A DNA stretch of 53,930 bases. It comes from JAEDES01 sp045649455. GTDB lineage: Bacteria; Bacillota_I; Bacilli_A; RF39; UBA660. The stretch is taken from contig JAZRPV010000005.1 of the NCBI GenBank assembly GCA_045649455.1, positions 1 through 53,930 on the forward strand, in the 5' to 3' direction. A model generated the notes under the pieces. That model was not told the origin of the DNA, did no database searches, and saw only the letters and a program-made list of their open reading frames with translations. Shown here one piece after another: positions 30,537 to 39,168 of this stretch. Numbering within the stretch: position 1 is the stretch's first letter; each line of letters begins with the position of its first letter. Position numbers and translations under genes: made by a program.

Positions 30537-31920
30537 CATAGAATTCTTTGATCACATCATAATCACAGTAAGGAACCTTTTTATCTTCAATAGCCATATA
30601 ATTATCTCTACCCTTACCAAGTATTAAAACAACACTACTTGGATTTTTAGCCCCTACTTTTAATGCAAAATGTATAGCTTCAACTCTGTCCTTAATTCTA
30701 AAATATTCTTTTTTAGTATCTCCAGCTAAATCATCAATAATCTTATCAACACTTTCATATCGAGGATCATCCATTGTAAATACAACTACATCACTTTTTT
30801 CTAAAACAATTTTACCAATCTTGCTTCTCTTTTCAACTTCACGACCTCCAGCCGCACCAGTCACTGTAATAATTGTTTTATAATTAGAACAACTTTCAAG
30901 TATACTTTTAATACCATTAAATGTATGAGCATAATCAAGTATTAAATCAAAGTTTTGTCCAAAATCTAAATATTCTCTTCTACCATAAATAGGTTTAAGT
31001 TCTTTTATACATTCAATTATAAATGAAGACTCAACTCCATATAATAAACAAATTGCAAATGCCATTGTCACATTATAAACATTATATAATCCAACAAGTG
31101 GACTAACTATATCATAAATAACTCCATCATGAGTAATGTCAAACTTTACAACATTTGACTCTTCAATTACATTACTAATTACAAAATCACAATCTTGATT
31201 TACACCAAATGAATACCCTTTTATTTGACAAAGATTGACATCGTCGCCATTATAAACAACAATTCCATCTTCTTTTAAATAATCAAGTAATTTTAATTTA
31301 CATTCTATATAATTACCAAGGCTACCATGGACATTTAAATGATCTTCAGTAATATTAGTGAATCCTACTATAGAATATTTAATACCTTCTACTCTATTAT
31401 GAAGTAAAGCTTCACTTGACACTTCCATTACAACTTGTTTACACCCATTAGCTTTAGCAATACCTAATACATCATAAAGTTCTGATACACAAGGTGTTGT
31501 ATTACTTGTATTATATTTATCTTCTCCAATAAACATCCCATTAGTACCAATTAAAGCACATTTCTTATGCTTACTTAGTATTTGATTAATAATACTAGTT
31601 GAAGTAGTCTTACCATCAGTACCAGTTATCCCAATATAATCAAAATCATTATCTAGTATATTATTAAACTTTTTACATAATGTAACATAATAGTTATTAA
31701 TATCTTCTACATAAAAAACAGGTACACTACAATCTACTTCTCTATCTGCAACAATACAAACAGCTCCATTTCTAATAGCCATATCAATATAATCATAATG
31801 ATCCACATTAAAACCTTTAGTTGCTACAAATAAATACCCATCTTTTACATCTCTACTATCATCTACAATACCAGTAATTTCAAAATTAAGTTCTGTTTCA
31901 AACAACTCATTAATCTTCAT
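30529..31920 (-). CDS. murE: UDP-MurNAc-tripeptide synthetase MurE
   Basis: A 463-residue Mur ligase that adds the third residue of the peptidoglycan stem peptide. ATP site GITGTDGKTTS (about 98-107), NTTPCVSELYDVL and MEVSSEALLHNRVEGIKY are typical. The specificity loop reads MDDPRYES (about 385), close to the DNPR motif of meso-diaminopimelate-adding enzymes and unlike the DNPA of the Lys type, so DAP is the probable substrate. AGGAGG precedes the ATG. It sits between recA and rny, where cinA or nothing is usual. Confidence 0.93.
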   Translation of the reverse strand: MKINELFETELNFEITGIVDDSRDVKDGYLFVATKGFNVDHYDYIDMAIRNGAVCIVADREVDCSVPVFYVEDINNYYVTLCKKFNNILDNDFDYIGITGTDGKTTSTSIINQILSKHKKCALIGTNGMFIGEDKYNTSNTTPCVSELYDVLGIAKANGCKQVVMEVSSEALLHNRVEGIKYSIVGFTNITEDHLNVHGSLGNYIECKLKLLDYLKEDGIVVYNGDDVNLCQIKGYSFGVNQDCDFVISNVIEESNVVKFDITHDGVIYDIVSPLVGLYNVYNVTMAFAICLLYGVESSFIIECIKELKPIYGRREYLDFGQNFDLILDYAHTFNGIKSILESCSNYKTIITVTGAAGGREVEKRSKIGKIVLEKSDVVVFTMDDPRYESVDKIIDDLAGDTKKEYFRIKDRVEAIHFALKVGAKNPSSVVLILGKGRDNYMAIEDKKVPYCDYDVIKEFYEK

Positions 31921-31950
31921 AAAATTACCTCCTTACAACTATTATACACT

Positions 31951-31972
31951 AAAAAAGACAATTACTTGTCTT
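31951..31972 (-). terminator. Terminator of recA
   Basis: Arms AAGACAA and TTGTCTT with the TAA stop at the loop and a T-run on the minus strand. Confidence 0.75.
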
Positions 31973-33008
31973 CTTTAGTCTTTTTTACATCTTTTTTGTC
32001 ACCTAGAGCAATATCATAGTATTCTCTAACTTTTAATTCTATTTCTTCTTTTAATTCAGGATTATCTTTTAATAGTAATTTAACATTTTCTTTTCCTTGA
32101 CCAAGTTTTTCACCTTGATAAGAATACCAAGCACCTGTCTTATCAACAATTCCTGCTTCACTAGCTAAGTCAATAACTTCTCCTTCGCGAGAAACTCCTT
32201 CACCATACATAATATCAACAGAACAACTCTTGAATGGTGGAGCTACTTTATTCTTAACAACTTTAACACTTGTTTTATTACCAACAATTCCGTCCCCCAT
32301 TTTTAATTGTTCATTTCTTCTAATTTCAAGACGAACGGATGAATAGAATTTTAAAGCTCTTCCTCCTGGAGTAGTTTCTGGATTACCAAACATAACTCCA
32401 ACTTTTTCACGTAATTGATTTATAAAAATACAAGTAGTATTAGTTTTATTAATTGTACCTGATAACTTTCTTAATGCTTGAGACATTAATCTAGCTTGTA
32501 ATCCTACATGTGAATCTCCCATTTCCCCATCAATTTCAGCTTGTGGAACTAATGCAGCAACAGAGTCAATTACAATAATACTAATAGCTTCACTTCGAAC
32601 TAAAGCTTCACAAATTTCTAAAGCTTGTTCTCCTGTATCAGGTTGAGAAAGTAATAACTCATCAATATTAACTCCAAGTTTTTCTGCATAAACTGGATCT
32701 AATGCATGTTCTGCATCGATAAATGCTGCTCTTCCACCTAATTTTTGATGTTCAGCAATAGCTTGTAATGCAAATGTAGTTTTACCACTTGATTCAGGTC
32801 CATAAATTTCAATAATTCTTCCTCGAGGATATCCTCCAACACCTAATGCTATATCTAATGATAAACATCCACTAGAACAAACATCAACTTTCATGTGTTT
32901 ATTATCCCCCAATTTCATAATTGAACCTTTACCGAATTGTTTTTCAATATCACTTAATACTTGTTCTAAAGCTTTATCTTTAGACGCATCACTACTTACA
33001 GATTTCAT
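31962..33008 (-). CDS. recA: Recombinase RecA
   Basis: A 348-residue recombinase that forms filaments on ssDNA, exchanges strands and triggers LexA cleavage. The ATG at 33008 has AGGAGGATAT; the frame extends 20 codons upstream through the promoter and is not used. Walker A is GPESSGKTT (70-77), with FIDAEHALD, VIDSVAALVPQAEIDGEMGD and the loop FINQLREKVGVMFGNPETTPG. The C terminus is acidic and Lys-rich. Length is normal. RecX is encoded elsewhere in the window. Confidence 0.98.
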   Translation of the reverse strand: MKSVSSDASKDKALEQVLSDIEKQFGKGSIMKLGDNKHMKVDVCSSGCLSLDIALGVGGYPRGRIIEIYGPESSGKTTFALQAIAEHQKLGGRAAFIDAEHALDPVYAEKLGVNIDELLLSQPDTGEQALEICEALVRSEAISIIVIDSVAALVPQAEIDGEMGDSHVGLQARLMSQALRKLSGTINKTNTTCIFINQLREKVGVMFGNPETTPGGRALKFYSSVRLEIRRNEQLKMGDGIVGNKTSVKVVKNKVAPPFKSCSVDIMYGEGVSREGEVIDLASEAGIVDKTGAWYSYQGEKLGQGKENVKLLLKDNPELKEEIELKVREYYDIALGDKKDVKKTKEDK

Positions 33009-33038
33009 ATATCCTCCTAATAAATAACTTACACTTAC

Positions 33039-33068
33039 ATTGTATATTATTTTTAAATACAAAGTCAA
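33039..33068 (-). promoter_or_regulatory. SigA-type promoter of recA
   Basis: TTGACT (33063-33068), 18 bases, TACAAT (33039-33044) on the minus strand, 30 bases before the ATG. Confidence 0.65.
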
Positions 33069-33076
33069 TACCTAAT

Positions 33077-33090
33077 CGAACGATTGTTTT
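33077..33090. promoter_or_regulatory. LexA/SOS-box-like site upstream of recA
   Basis: On the plus strand CGAAC-GATT-GTTTT, against the Bacillus LexA consensus CGAAC-N4-GTTCG: the left half is perfect and the right half matches three of five. It lies just upstream of the recA -35. It also overlaps AATCGAACGATT, an inverted repeat with a 2-base centre. lexA itself is not in the window. Confidence 0.4.
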
Positions 33091-33123
33091 ATAAAATTAA
33101 AAGGCTATTTTATTGCAAAAATA

Positions 33124-33152
33124 AAAAACTTCTTAACGAATAAGAAGTTTTT
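33124..33152 (-). terminator. Terminator of rodZ-pgsA
   Basis: Arms AAAAACTTCTTA and TAAGAAGTTTTT with a 4-6-base loop and T-rich tail on the minus strand, downstream of pgsA. Confidence 0.8.
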
Positions 33153-33175
33153 ATACTAATAATATTCTAAATTAA

Positions 33176-33775
33176 TTATTTTGCTTTACTAGGAAAAATA
33201 ATATCTTTGTTCATATTGAAATATTGAACTGCAGAAATTACAGACATAATACATGCAAAATATAATAAGAATTGATCTACACTAACGTGTAAGAACACAA
33301 ATGGAATATTATAGAAAAATGCTAATGTTGTACCAACCATTAATGAAGCTGTTTTTAATTTTCCAGATCCAATAGCTGCAACAACTTTACCTTTACCAGC
33401 TGCTTCCATCTTAATTGCATTAACAACGATATCTCTTAATACAATAACTACAGGAACAATTACATGAACGAATCCATGAGCTGCTAAAATAATTAAAACT
33501 GTATTAACTAAAGCTTTATCAGCAATAGCATCTAACATTTTACCAGTATCAGTAACCATATTATATTTACGAGCAATATATCCATCTAACCAGTCAGTTA
33601 CACTAGCAACGATAAAAATTACTCCAGCAATAATATATTGTAATTCTACTTGTACTCCATAAAAATCAAACACCGGGAACGTTAACCCAAATGCATGGAA
33701 TGGAAAACATAGTAATCCAACAAGTACTAACGATAAAATTAGTCTTAATACAGTAAGTTTAGTAGGTAAATTCAT
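33176..33775 (-). CDS. pgsA: CDP-diacylglycerol-glycerol-3-phosphate 3-phosphatidyltransferase
   Basis: A 199-residue membrane enzyme that makes phosphatidylglycerol phosphate. The CDP-alcohol phosphotransferase motif is SVTDWLDGYIARKYN followed by DTGKMLDAIADKALV, with all the Asp residues of DG-x2-AR-x8-G-x3-D-x3-D. Several TM helices follow. The ATG at 33775 has AGAGGAG; an earlier GTG overlaps it. The start overlaps the rodZ-like stop by 17 bases. The order rodZ-like-pgsA-recA matches Bacilli (ymfM-pgsA-cinA-recA), with cinA missing. Confidence 0.94.
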   Translation of the reverse strand: MNLPTKLTVLRLILSLVLVGLLCFPFHAFGLTFPVFDFYGVQVELQYIIAGVIFIVASVTDWLDGYIARKYNMVTDTGKMLDAIADKALVNTVLIILAAHGFVHVIVPVVIVLRDIVVNAIKMEAAGKGKVVAAIGSGKLKTASLMVGTTLAFFYNIPFVFLHVSVDQFLLYFACIMSVISAVQYFNMNKDIIFPSKAK

Positions 33776-34247
33776 AAACACACTCCTCTCTTGGCATCAA
33801 TTCATCTACTTGTGTTGGAGCTTTATTAATATTACTTACAATTACATAGATAATAATAAATAATACTACTACACATAAAATAGCTAAAATAAAAGGTAAA
33901 ATAGATACCTTCTTTTTAGTTGGTTTAGTATAAGGAGAAATTGCTTTCTTCTCTTTTTCCTCTAATTTCTTTTGTGCAGCTAGTATATCATCTAATGAAA
34001 TCTTAGAAGTATGTTCGAATAAAAAACCATTAAACTCATCTACTACTTTTTCAGGATTAAGTCCTAAATATTTAGCATATTGTTTAACGTATTGTTTTAA
34101 ATTATAAACATCTTTAAAAGCTCTAACATTACCACTTTCAATATTTTCTAACTGAGATGTTGAAAGTTCAAGATCTTCTGCTGCTTCAGCAAGACTAACG
34201 CCATTACTGACTCTAGTATGCTTTAAATATTCGCCTAACTCTTTCAT
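33759..34247 (-). CDS. rodZ: RodZ/YmfM-like HTH membrane protein
   Basis: A 162-residue protein with an N-terminal HTH of the RodZ type (LGEYLKHTRVSNGVSLAEAA, LSTSQLENIESGN, LKQYVKQYAKYLGL) and a Lys-rich juxtamembrane stretch. One TM helix (about 115-138, ILPFILAILCVVVLFIIIYV) and a very short outer tail follow. RodZ links MreB filaments to the elongation machinery. The outer domain of long RodZ proteins is absent, as in several Firmicutes. Confidence 0.82.
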   Translation of the reverse strand: MKELGEYLKHTRVSNGVSLAEAAEDLELSTSQLENIESGNVRAFKDVYNLKQYVKQYAKYLGLNPEKVVDEFNGFLFEHTSKISLDDILAAQKKLEEKEKKAISPYTKPTKKKVSILPFILAILCVVVLFIIIYVIVSNINKAPTQVDELMPREECVYEFTY

Positions 34248-34272
34248 TCTTCACCTCATCTAAATAACAATA

Positions 34273-34614
34273 ATATAAATAAGCCATGTTCTGTTCCTAG
34301 TTACCTAGGCGACAAACATTTATCTACCAGTTTCCCGGTTCCTAACTCCATTCAATTCTTTCGTTAGGACTCTCCTACCAATTTTGGATTTCTCTCTCGC
34401 GGGGTTTACCACGTTTCACTCTTTTGTTTCCAAAAGCATCGTCACTGCGGCACTTTATGAATAGAATCATATTAAAAAACTTAGATTCATCTTCGCCGTT
34501 AGTAAAAACTACCCTAGGTTATTTGTTCCCTAGGCACGAACACTACAGTCATCGCAGACTGTGAGAGCATGGACTTTCCTCAAGAGCCTCATGAGCTCCA
34601 GCGTTTGTCTATAT
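34273..34614 (-). ncRNA. rnpB: RNase P RNA, type B
   Basis: The minus strand has the universal landmarks: GAGGAAAGTCCATGCTC near the 5' end, GTGAAACGTGGTAAACCCC in the specificity region, GAGGAGTC-like P-region elements and ACAGAACATGGCTTAT near the 3' end. The ends pair as P1 (ATATAGACAA with TTATTTATAT). The length of about 340 bases and the 5' region fit the Bacillus type B fold. It trims tRNA 5' ends. It directly follows gpsB, the same order as in B. subtilis. The exact ends are approximate. Confidence 0.93.
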
Positions 34615-34615
34615 A

Positions 34616-34966
34616 CTATTCTTCTTCTTTTTCTTTGTCTGATTTTAATCCGTAAACCATCTTTTCAAGTTGTGATAATCTTTTAATAATATCAATATTA
34701 GTAACTTCTGGACTATCAACATTATTACGTGCTACTTCAACACTAAGTCTAGAATTACGAAGTTCTTGTTTTAATGACATAATTTCTGCCATTAATTCAG
34801 CTTTTTCTTTTTCTAAACTATTAATAATATTAAGAAATTGTTCATAATCACCAATAATAGTATCTAAAAATTGATCAACTTCTTTTAATCTATATCCTCG
34901 AGTATCAATTTTAAACTCTTTTTCTAGGATATCTTGTGGCTTAAGTGAAATCTTATTTTGATACAT
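34616..34966 (-). CDS. gpsB: GpsB/DivIVA-type cell-division protein
   Basis: A 116-residue coiled-coil protein. The membrane-binding N-terminal domain is clear (ISLKPQDILEKEFKIDTRGY, RLKEVDQFLDTIIGDYEQF), then a coiled coil to about residue 72 and a short C-terminal helix (DIIKRLSQLEKMVYGL) that would trimerise. GpsB shuttles PBP1 between sidewall and septum; the class A PBP gene is 0.9 kb away. Its length and the neighbouring rnpB favour GpsB over DivIVA. Confidence 0.92.
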   Translation of the reverse strand: MYQNKISLKPQDILEKEFKIDTRGYRLKEVDQFLDTIIGDYEQFLNIINSLEKEKAELMAEIMSLKQELRNSRLSVEVARNNVDSPEVTNIDIIKRLSQLEKMVYGLKSDKEKEEE

Positions 34967-35000
34967 TTTATCACCAATCCCTTACATTAATATTATGTCA

Positions 35001-35123
35001 TTAATACCTATTTTTGTCAATTGATAACGACCTCTTTATAAAGGTCACTTGAGTCTCAACTGAAATACTTCGAGTCATACTTAACATTCTATCAAATATT
35101 TTAATAATTTCAAAATTATTCAT
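35001..35123 (-). CDS. Possible 40-residue small protein upstream of gpsB
   Basis: An open frame MNNFEIIKIFDRMLSMTRSI... of 40 codons with AGGTG 7 bases before the ATG and a TAA stop at 35001. It has no membrane helix and is Ile/Arg/Ser-rich. It lies 35 bases before gpsB, so it could be its leader gene. The 275-base gap between gpsB and recU otherwise shows only AT-rich sequence and the recU leader. I do not recognise the product, and it may be chance. Confidence 0.3.
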   Translation of the reverse strand: MNNFEIIKIFDRMLSMTRSISVETQVTFIKRSLSIDKNRY

Positions 35124-35257
35124 TAAATTCACCTAAAATAATCATAATAGAAAAAATTTTTTTATCAACAAATACGACAATACTTCTTAAAAAAATACAT
35201 ATTAATTTTTATGGAAAATTTAATATTAATATAGTATAATAAATGATAGGTGATGAG

Positions 35258-35842
35258 ATGAATTATCCAAACGGTATAAAAAAGCCTAAAAGTATTGATA
35301 TAACAACAAAACCAGTTGATTATAAAAATAGAGGAATGACTTTAGAAGGAGAAATAAATCAATCAAATGAGTACTATATTGAAATAGGAAAAGCATTTAT
35401 TTATAAAAAACCCACTCCTATTAAAATAGTAAATGTAGATTTTCCTTCAAAAAATAAGGCAGTTATTAAAGAAGCCTACTTCTCTACTCCATCAACTACA
35501 GATTATAATGGATTATATAAAGGTAAATATATTGACTTTGAAGCAAAAGAAACAAAAAGTAAAACAGCTTTTGCATTAACAAATATTCATCCACATCAAA
35601 TTAAACATTTAGAAAACATTGATAATAATGGTGGAATTGCTTTTATTATAGTAAGATTCACAACTTTAAATGAAACATACTTAATAACAGCAGAAAGATT
35701 TTTAAACTATATAAATAATAATGATAAAAAATCAGTACCATTAGAATATTTTAAAACAGATGCTTATCTAATAAAAGATGGTTATAGACCAAGAATTGAC
35801 TATTTAAAAGTGGTAGACATTCTAATCGGAGGTAAAATATGA
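35258..35842 (+). CDS. recU: Holliday junction resolvase RecU
   Basis: A 194-residue resolvase that cuts four-way DNA junctions. I start at the ATG at 35258, which AGGTGATG precedes; another ATG 15 bases upstream overlaps that site. GMTLEGEINQSNEYY is the N-terminal family motif. PSTTDYNGLYKGKYIDFEAK carries the D-x-E-x-K metal site, and HPHQIKHLENIDNNGGIAF follows. It overlaps the PBP gene by 4 bases, the conserved recU-ponA pair of Firmicutes. Confidence 0.95.
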   Translation: MNYPNGIKKPKSIDITTKPVDYKNRGMTLEGEINQSNEYYIEIGKAFIYKKPTPIKIVNVDFPSKNKAVIKEAYFSTPSTTDYNGLYKGKYIDFEAKETKSKTAFALTNIHPHQIKHLENIDNNGGIAFIIVRFTTLNETYLITAERFLNYINNNDKKSVPLEYFKTDAYLIKDGYRPRIDYLKVVDILIGGKI

Positions 35843-38529
35843 AAAAATTAAAATTTAAAAGACCTAATAGTCAAAATAAGAAAATTAAACCTAAATTAAG
35901 AAGATCAAAACCAAAAACACAAAATACTAATAAAAAAATAAAAACTAGAGTTAAACCTAAATATACTCGTGGAGATAGAAATGCACAAATTATTTGTATA
36001 GGATTAATATTAGTATCAATCCTTCTATTCTATTTAATCTACGGATTAGAAGTTGCCGCTATCGCAGCTGCTGGTGTTTTAGGTATTACAGGTTTAACTT
36101 TATTATTAAGACAAATTAAAAATCCAAAGAAACGTAGACGAGTTGTTACTTTCTTAATAGTATTCACTCTTACAATTGGTATCTTAGGAGTTATCGCTTT
36201 TGGTTCATTTATTATGTATATCAAAAGTGTTGCAGAACCAAGATTTAAACCTTCTGCATTAAATGCAAAAGAGTTAACAATTCTTTATAACAAAGATGAT
36301 AAAGAATTTGCAAAACTTGGAGTTGAAAAAAGAGAAAAAGTTACATATGAAGAATTACCTGAAGTATTAATTGATGCTATCATCGCAACAGAAGACTCAA
36401 GATTCTTCCAACATAATGGATTTGATGCACCTCGTTTCGTAAAAGCAACAATTGGACAAGTATTAGGAAATCCTAATGCTGGTGGTGCTTCTACCCTAAC
36501 AATGCAAGTTGTTAAAAACGTATTCACTGATAAAGATTTAGATTCAGGACTTGCTGGTATTATTCGTAAATTTGAAGACATCTATCTAGCAATGTTTAAA
36601 GTAGAAAAAAATTATACAAAACAAGAAATAATAGAATTCTATGTAAATAACCACTTCTTAGGTGGAATGATTTACGGAGTTGAAGAAGCATCTCAAGCCT
36701 ACTTTGGTAAGAGTGCTAGTGAATTAAACTTATCAGAAGCTGCAATTATCGCTGGTATGTTTAGATCACCTAACTACTATAGACCTAACGTAAATCCACA
36801 AAATGCCACAAAAAGAAGAAGTACAGTATTATATTTAATGGAAAGACATGGATATATAACAAAAGAAGAAAGAGCTGCAGCTAATGCAATCCCAGTAGAA
36901 AGTTTAACAATTCCTGCAAGTGCAAATATTTCACCATATCAAGGATATATAGATACAGTTGCAGCAGAATTACAAGAAAAGTATGGTGTTGACCCATACA
37001 CTGTATCATTAAAAGTATATACAAACTTAGATACATCAAAACAAAATGCCGTAAACTCTGTTTATAATGGAGAAACATACCAATGGATAAATGATAAAGT
37101 TCAATCTGCTGCTGCAGTATTAAATGCTGAAGACGGAAAAATTTTAGCTATTGGAAATGGACGTAACATTGGAGATAGAATTGCTGGTAAGAAAAAACAA
37201 AAGAACTATGCTACAAGCATTAGAAGACAACCTGGTTCTACTGCAAAACCATTATTCGATTATGGTCCAGGTATTGAATATAATAACTGGTCAACTTATA
37301 AATTATTTGAAGATGCACCATATCAATACTCAAGTGGTCAATCAATTAACAACTGGGACGGTGGATACTTCGGAACTATTACATTAAGAAGAGCTTTAGC
37401 AACATCTCGTAACATTCCTGCATTAAAAGCCTTCCAACAAGTTAATAATAAAAAGATTGTTGAATTCGTAACAAACTTAGGATTATCACCAGAAATATCT
37501 GGAGGAAAAGTTCATGAAGCCCATGCAATTGGAGCCTTCACTGGAACTAACCCATTAGAAATGGCCGCAGCATATGCAGCATTCGCTAATGGAGGATATT
37601 ATAATGAACCATGGAGTGTTCGTTCAATTGAATATCGCTCAACTGGAGATAAAGAAGAACATAATGAAACAAACTATGTTGTTAAGAGAAAAGTAATGTC
37701 TGATGCAACAGCATTTATGATTACTGATGTATTACAAGATGTAGCATTAACAGGTGGTACACCTCATAATGTAGCATGTAAAACAGGAACAACAAACTAT
37801 GATGCTAAAACAATGCAAAGTAAAAACTTACCATATGACGCTATCAGAGATTCGTGGGTTGTAGGATACTCTACTAAAACAGTAATTGGTATGTGGTATG
37901 GATATGACTATATCGATAAAGTTTACTGTTTAAGAAACTTACCTGCAACAATGCAAAAAGATGCAATCTTTAAAGCATTAATCTCATCAGGTGCCATGGA
38001 ATCAAACAGATCATCATTTAAACAACCATCAAGTGTTGTAAAAGTTGGTGTAGCAAAAGATTCTGATCCTGCAAAACTTGCTGGACCTGGTACAACTGAA
38101 ATAGTATATGAATATTTCAAAAAAGGTTATGAACCAGATGAATACGATGATAAGAAAATGGCTAAACCAAATAACTTTAAAGCTGTATACAATAAATTAA
38201 CTAAAAAAGTTACATTATCATGGTCACCAGTAACATTCAGTGGTAACTATGGAAACTACGGTACATTCGGTTATAACATTTATAAAGATGGTACATTAAT
38301 CGACTGGACAACAAAAACAACATATGTATTAGATACAACTGATCCATATGCAACATATAAAATAGTTGGAACATATAAATCATATACTGGTATTCAAACA
38401 GAACCAGCAACATTTGAATTAGAAGAAGAAATTGAAGAGGAAGAAGACGAAGAAGAAACACCAACTGATAAACCAACTAACTCTACTCCTCCAACTAATA
38501 CAAATAAACCAACTACAAATACACAATAA
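35839..38529 (+). CDS. ponA: Class A penicillin-binding protein (PBP1 type)
   Basis: An 896-residue bifunctional enzyme that polymerises and crosslinks peptidoglycan. The N terminus is a 45-residue Lys/Arg-rich tail. Hydrophobic segments follow at about 53-90 and 102-130, which is more than the single TM of most PBP1s. The GT51 domain has EDSRFFQHNGFD (E at about 183) and GGASTLTMQVVKN. The transpeptidase has STAKP (about 467-471), TSRN (about 523) and KTGTTN (about 647). A fibronectin type III-like domain (about 770-850, KVTLSWSPVTFSGNYG) and a Glu-rich then Thr/Pro/Asn-rich tail end the protein. Confidence 0.95.
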   Translation: MKKLKFKRPNSQNKKIKPKLRRSKPKTQNTNKKIKTRVKPKYTRGDRNAQIICIGLILVSILLFYLIYGLEVAAIAAAGVLGITGLTLLLRQIKNPKKRRRVVTFLIVFTLTIGILGVIAFGSFIMYIKSVAEPRFKPSALNAKELTILYNKDDKEFAKLGVEKREKVTYEELPEVLIDAIIATEDSRFFQHNGFDAPRFVKATIGQVLGNPNAGGASTLTMQVVKNVFTDKDLDSGLAGIIRKFEDIYLAMFKVEKNYTKQEIIEFYVNNHFLGGMIYGVEEASQAYFGKSASELNLSEAAIIAGMFRSPNYYRPNVNPQNATKRRSTVLYLMERHGYITKEERAAANAIPVESLTIPASANISPYQGYIDTVAAELQEKYGVDPYTVSLKVYTNLDTSKQNAVNSVYNGETYQWINDKVQSAAAVLNAEDGKILAIGNGRNIGDRIAGKKKQKNYATSIRRQPGSTAKPLFDYGPGIEYNNWSTYKLFEDAPYQYSSGQSINNWDGGYFGTITLRRALATSRNIPALKAFQQVNNKKIVEFVTNLGLSPEISGGKVHEAHAIGAFTGTNPLEMAAAYAAFANGGYYNEPWSVRSIEYRSTGDKEEHNETNYVVKRKVMSDATAFMITDVLQDVALTGGTPHNVACKTGTTNYDAKTMQSKNLPYDAIRDSWVVGYSTKTVIGMWYGYDYIDKVYCLRNLPATMQKDAIFKALISSGAMESNRSSFKQPSSVVKVGVAKDSDPAKLAGPGTTEIVYEYFKKGYEPDEYDDKKMAKPNNFKAVYNKLTKKVTLSWSPVTFSGNYGNYGTFGYNIYKDGTLIDWTTKTTYVLDTTDPYATYKIVGTYKSYTGIQTEPATFELEEEIEEEEDEEETPTDKPTNSTPPTNTNKPTTNTQ

Positions 38530-38561
38530 AAAAAGAAAGAATTAAATATTCTTTCTTTTTT
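38529..38561. terminator. Bidirectional terminator between ponA and nth
   Basis: Arms AAAAGAAAGAAT and ATTCTTTCTTTT around TAAAT-type loop, with T-runs on both strands; it sits between converging genes. Confidence 0.75.
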
Positions 38562-39168
38562 CTTTGCATAAATCTTTTATCTTGCAAGTACCACACTCAG
38601 GTTTCACAGCCTTACAATAATATCTACCAAATAAAACTAATTGTAAATGTCTTTTGCTCCAAAGTTCTTTCTTAAACTTACGTTGTAAACATCTCTCTAC
38701 TTTTAATACGTCACTATTCTTAGGACAAAGTCCAAGTCTTTTAGAAACTCTTTCTACATGCGTATCAACCGCAATTGCAGGATAATTATAAAATTCACTT
38801 AAAAATACATTTGTAGTCTTACGACCAATACCAGGCATACTTTCAAGATACTCTCTATCAGTTGGAACTACTCCACCACACTCTTCATCAAGCATACGGC
38901 TAATTCCTTTTATATATAAACTCTTCTTTCTAAATGAACCTACTGATCTAATAATTTCTTCTAAATCAGTAATATCTGCATTCTTTAAATCATTTAAACT
39001 AGGATACTTTTCAAATAATATTGGTGTAACACTATTAACTCTTTTATCAGTAGATTGAGCACTTAACATAATCGCAATTAATAACTCATAATCCTTAGTA
39101 TAATTTAATTCACACTTAGGCTCATTAAATAACTCATCTAAATACTCTTCTATTCTACTCGTCATCAT
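38542..39168 (-). CDS. nth: Endonuclease III
   Basis: A DNA glycosylase/AP lyase of about 208 residues that removes oxidised pyrimidines. The HhH and catalytic residues are in MPGIGRKTTNVFLSEF (Lys) and AIAVDTHVERVS (Asp). The 4Fe-4S cluster Cys are in YCKAVKPECGTCKIKDLC (C-x6-C-x2-C-x5-C). The start is one of two tandem ATGs (39168 or 39165), lying inside the end of dnaD, so translation is coupled. The dnaD-nth order is that of B. subtilis. Its cluster would depend on the Suf system encoded here. Confidence 0.95.
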   Translation of the reverse strand: MMTSRIEEYLDELFNEPKCELNYTKDYELLIAIMLSAQSTDKRVNSVTPILFEKYPSLNDLKNADITDLEEIIRSVGSFRKKSLYIKGISRMLDEECGGVVPTDREYLESMPGIGRKTTNVFLSEFYNYPAIAVDTHVERVSKRLGLCPKNSDVLKVERCLQRKFKKELWSKRHLQLVLFGRYYCKAVKPECGTCKIKDLCKEKRKNI

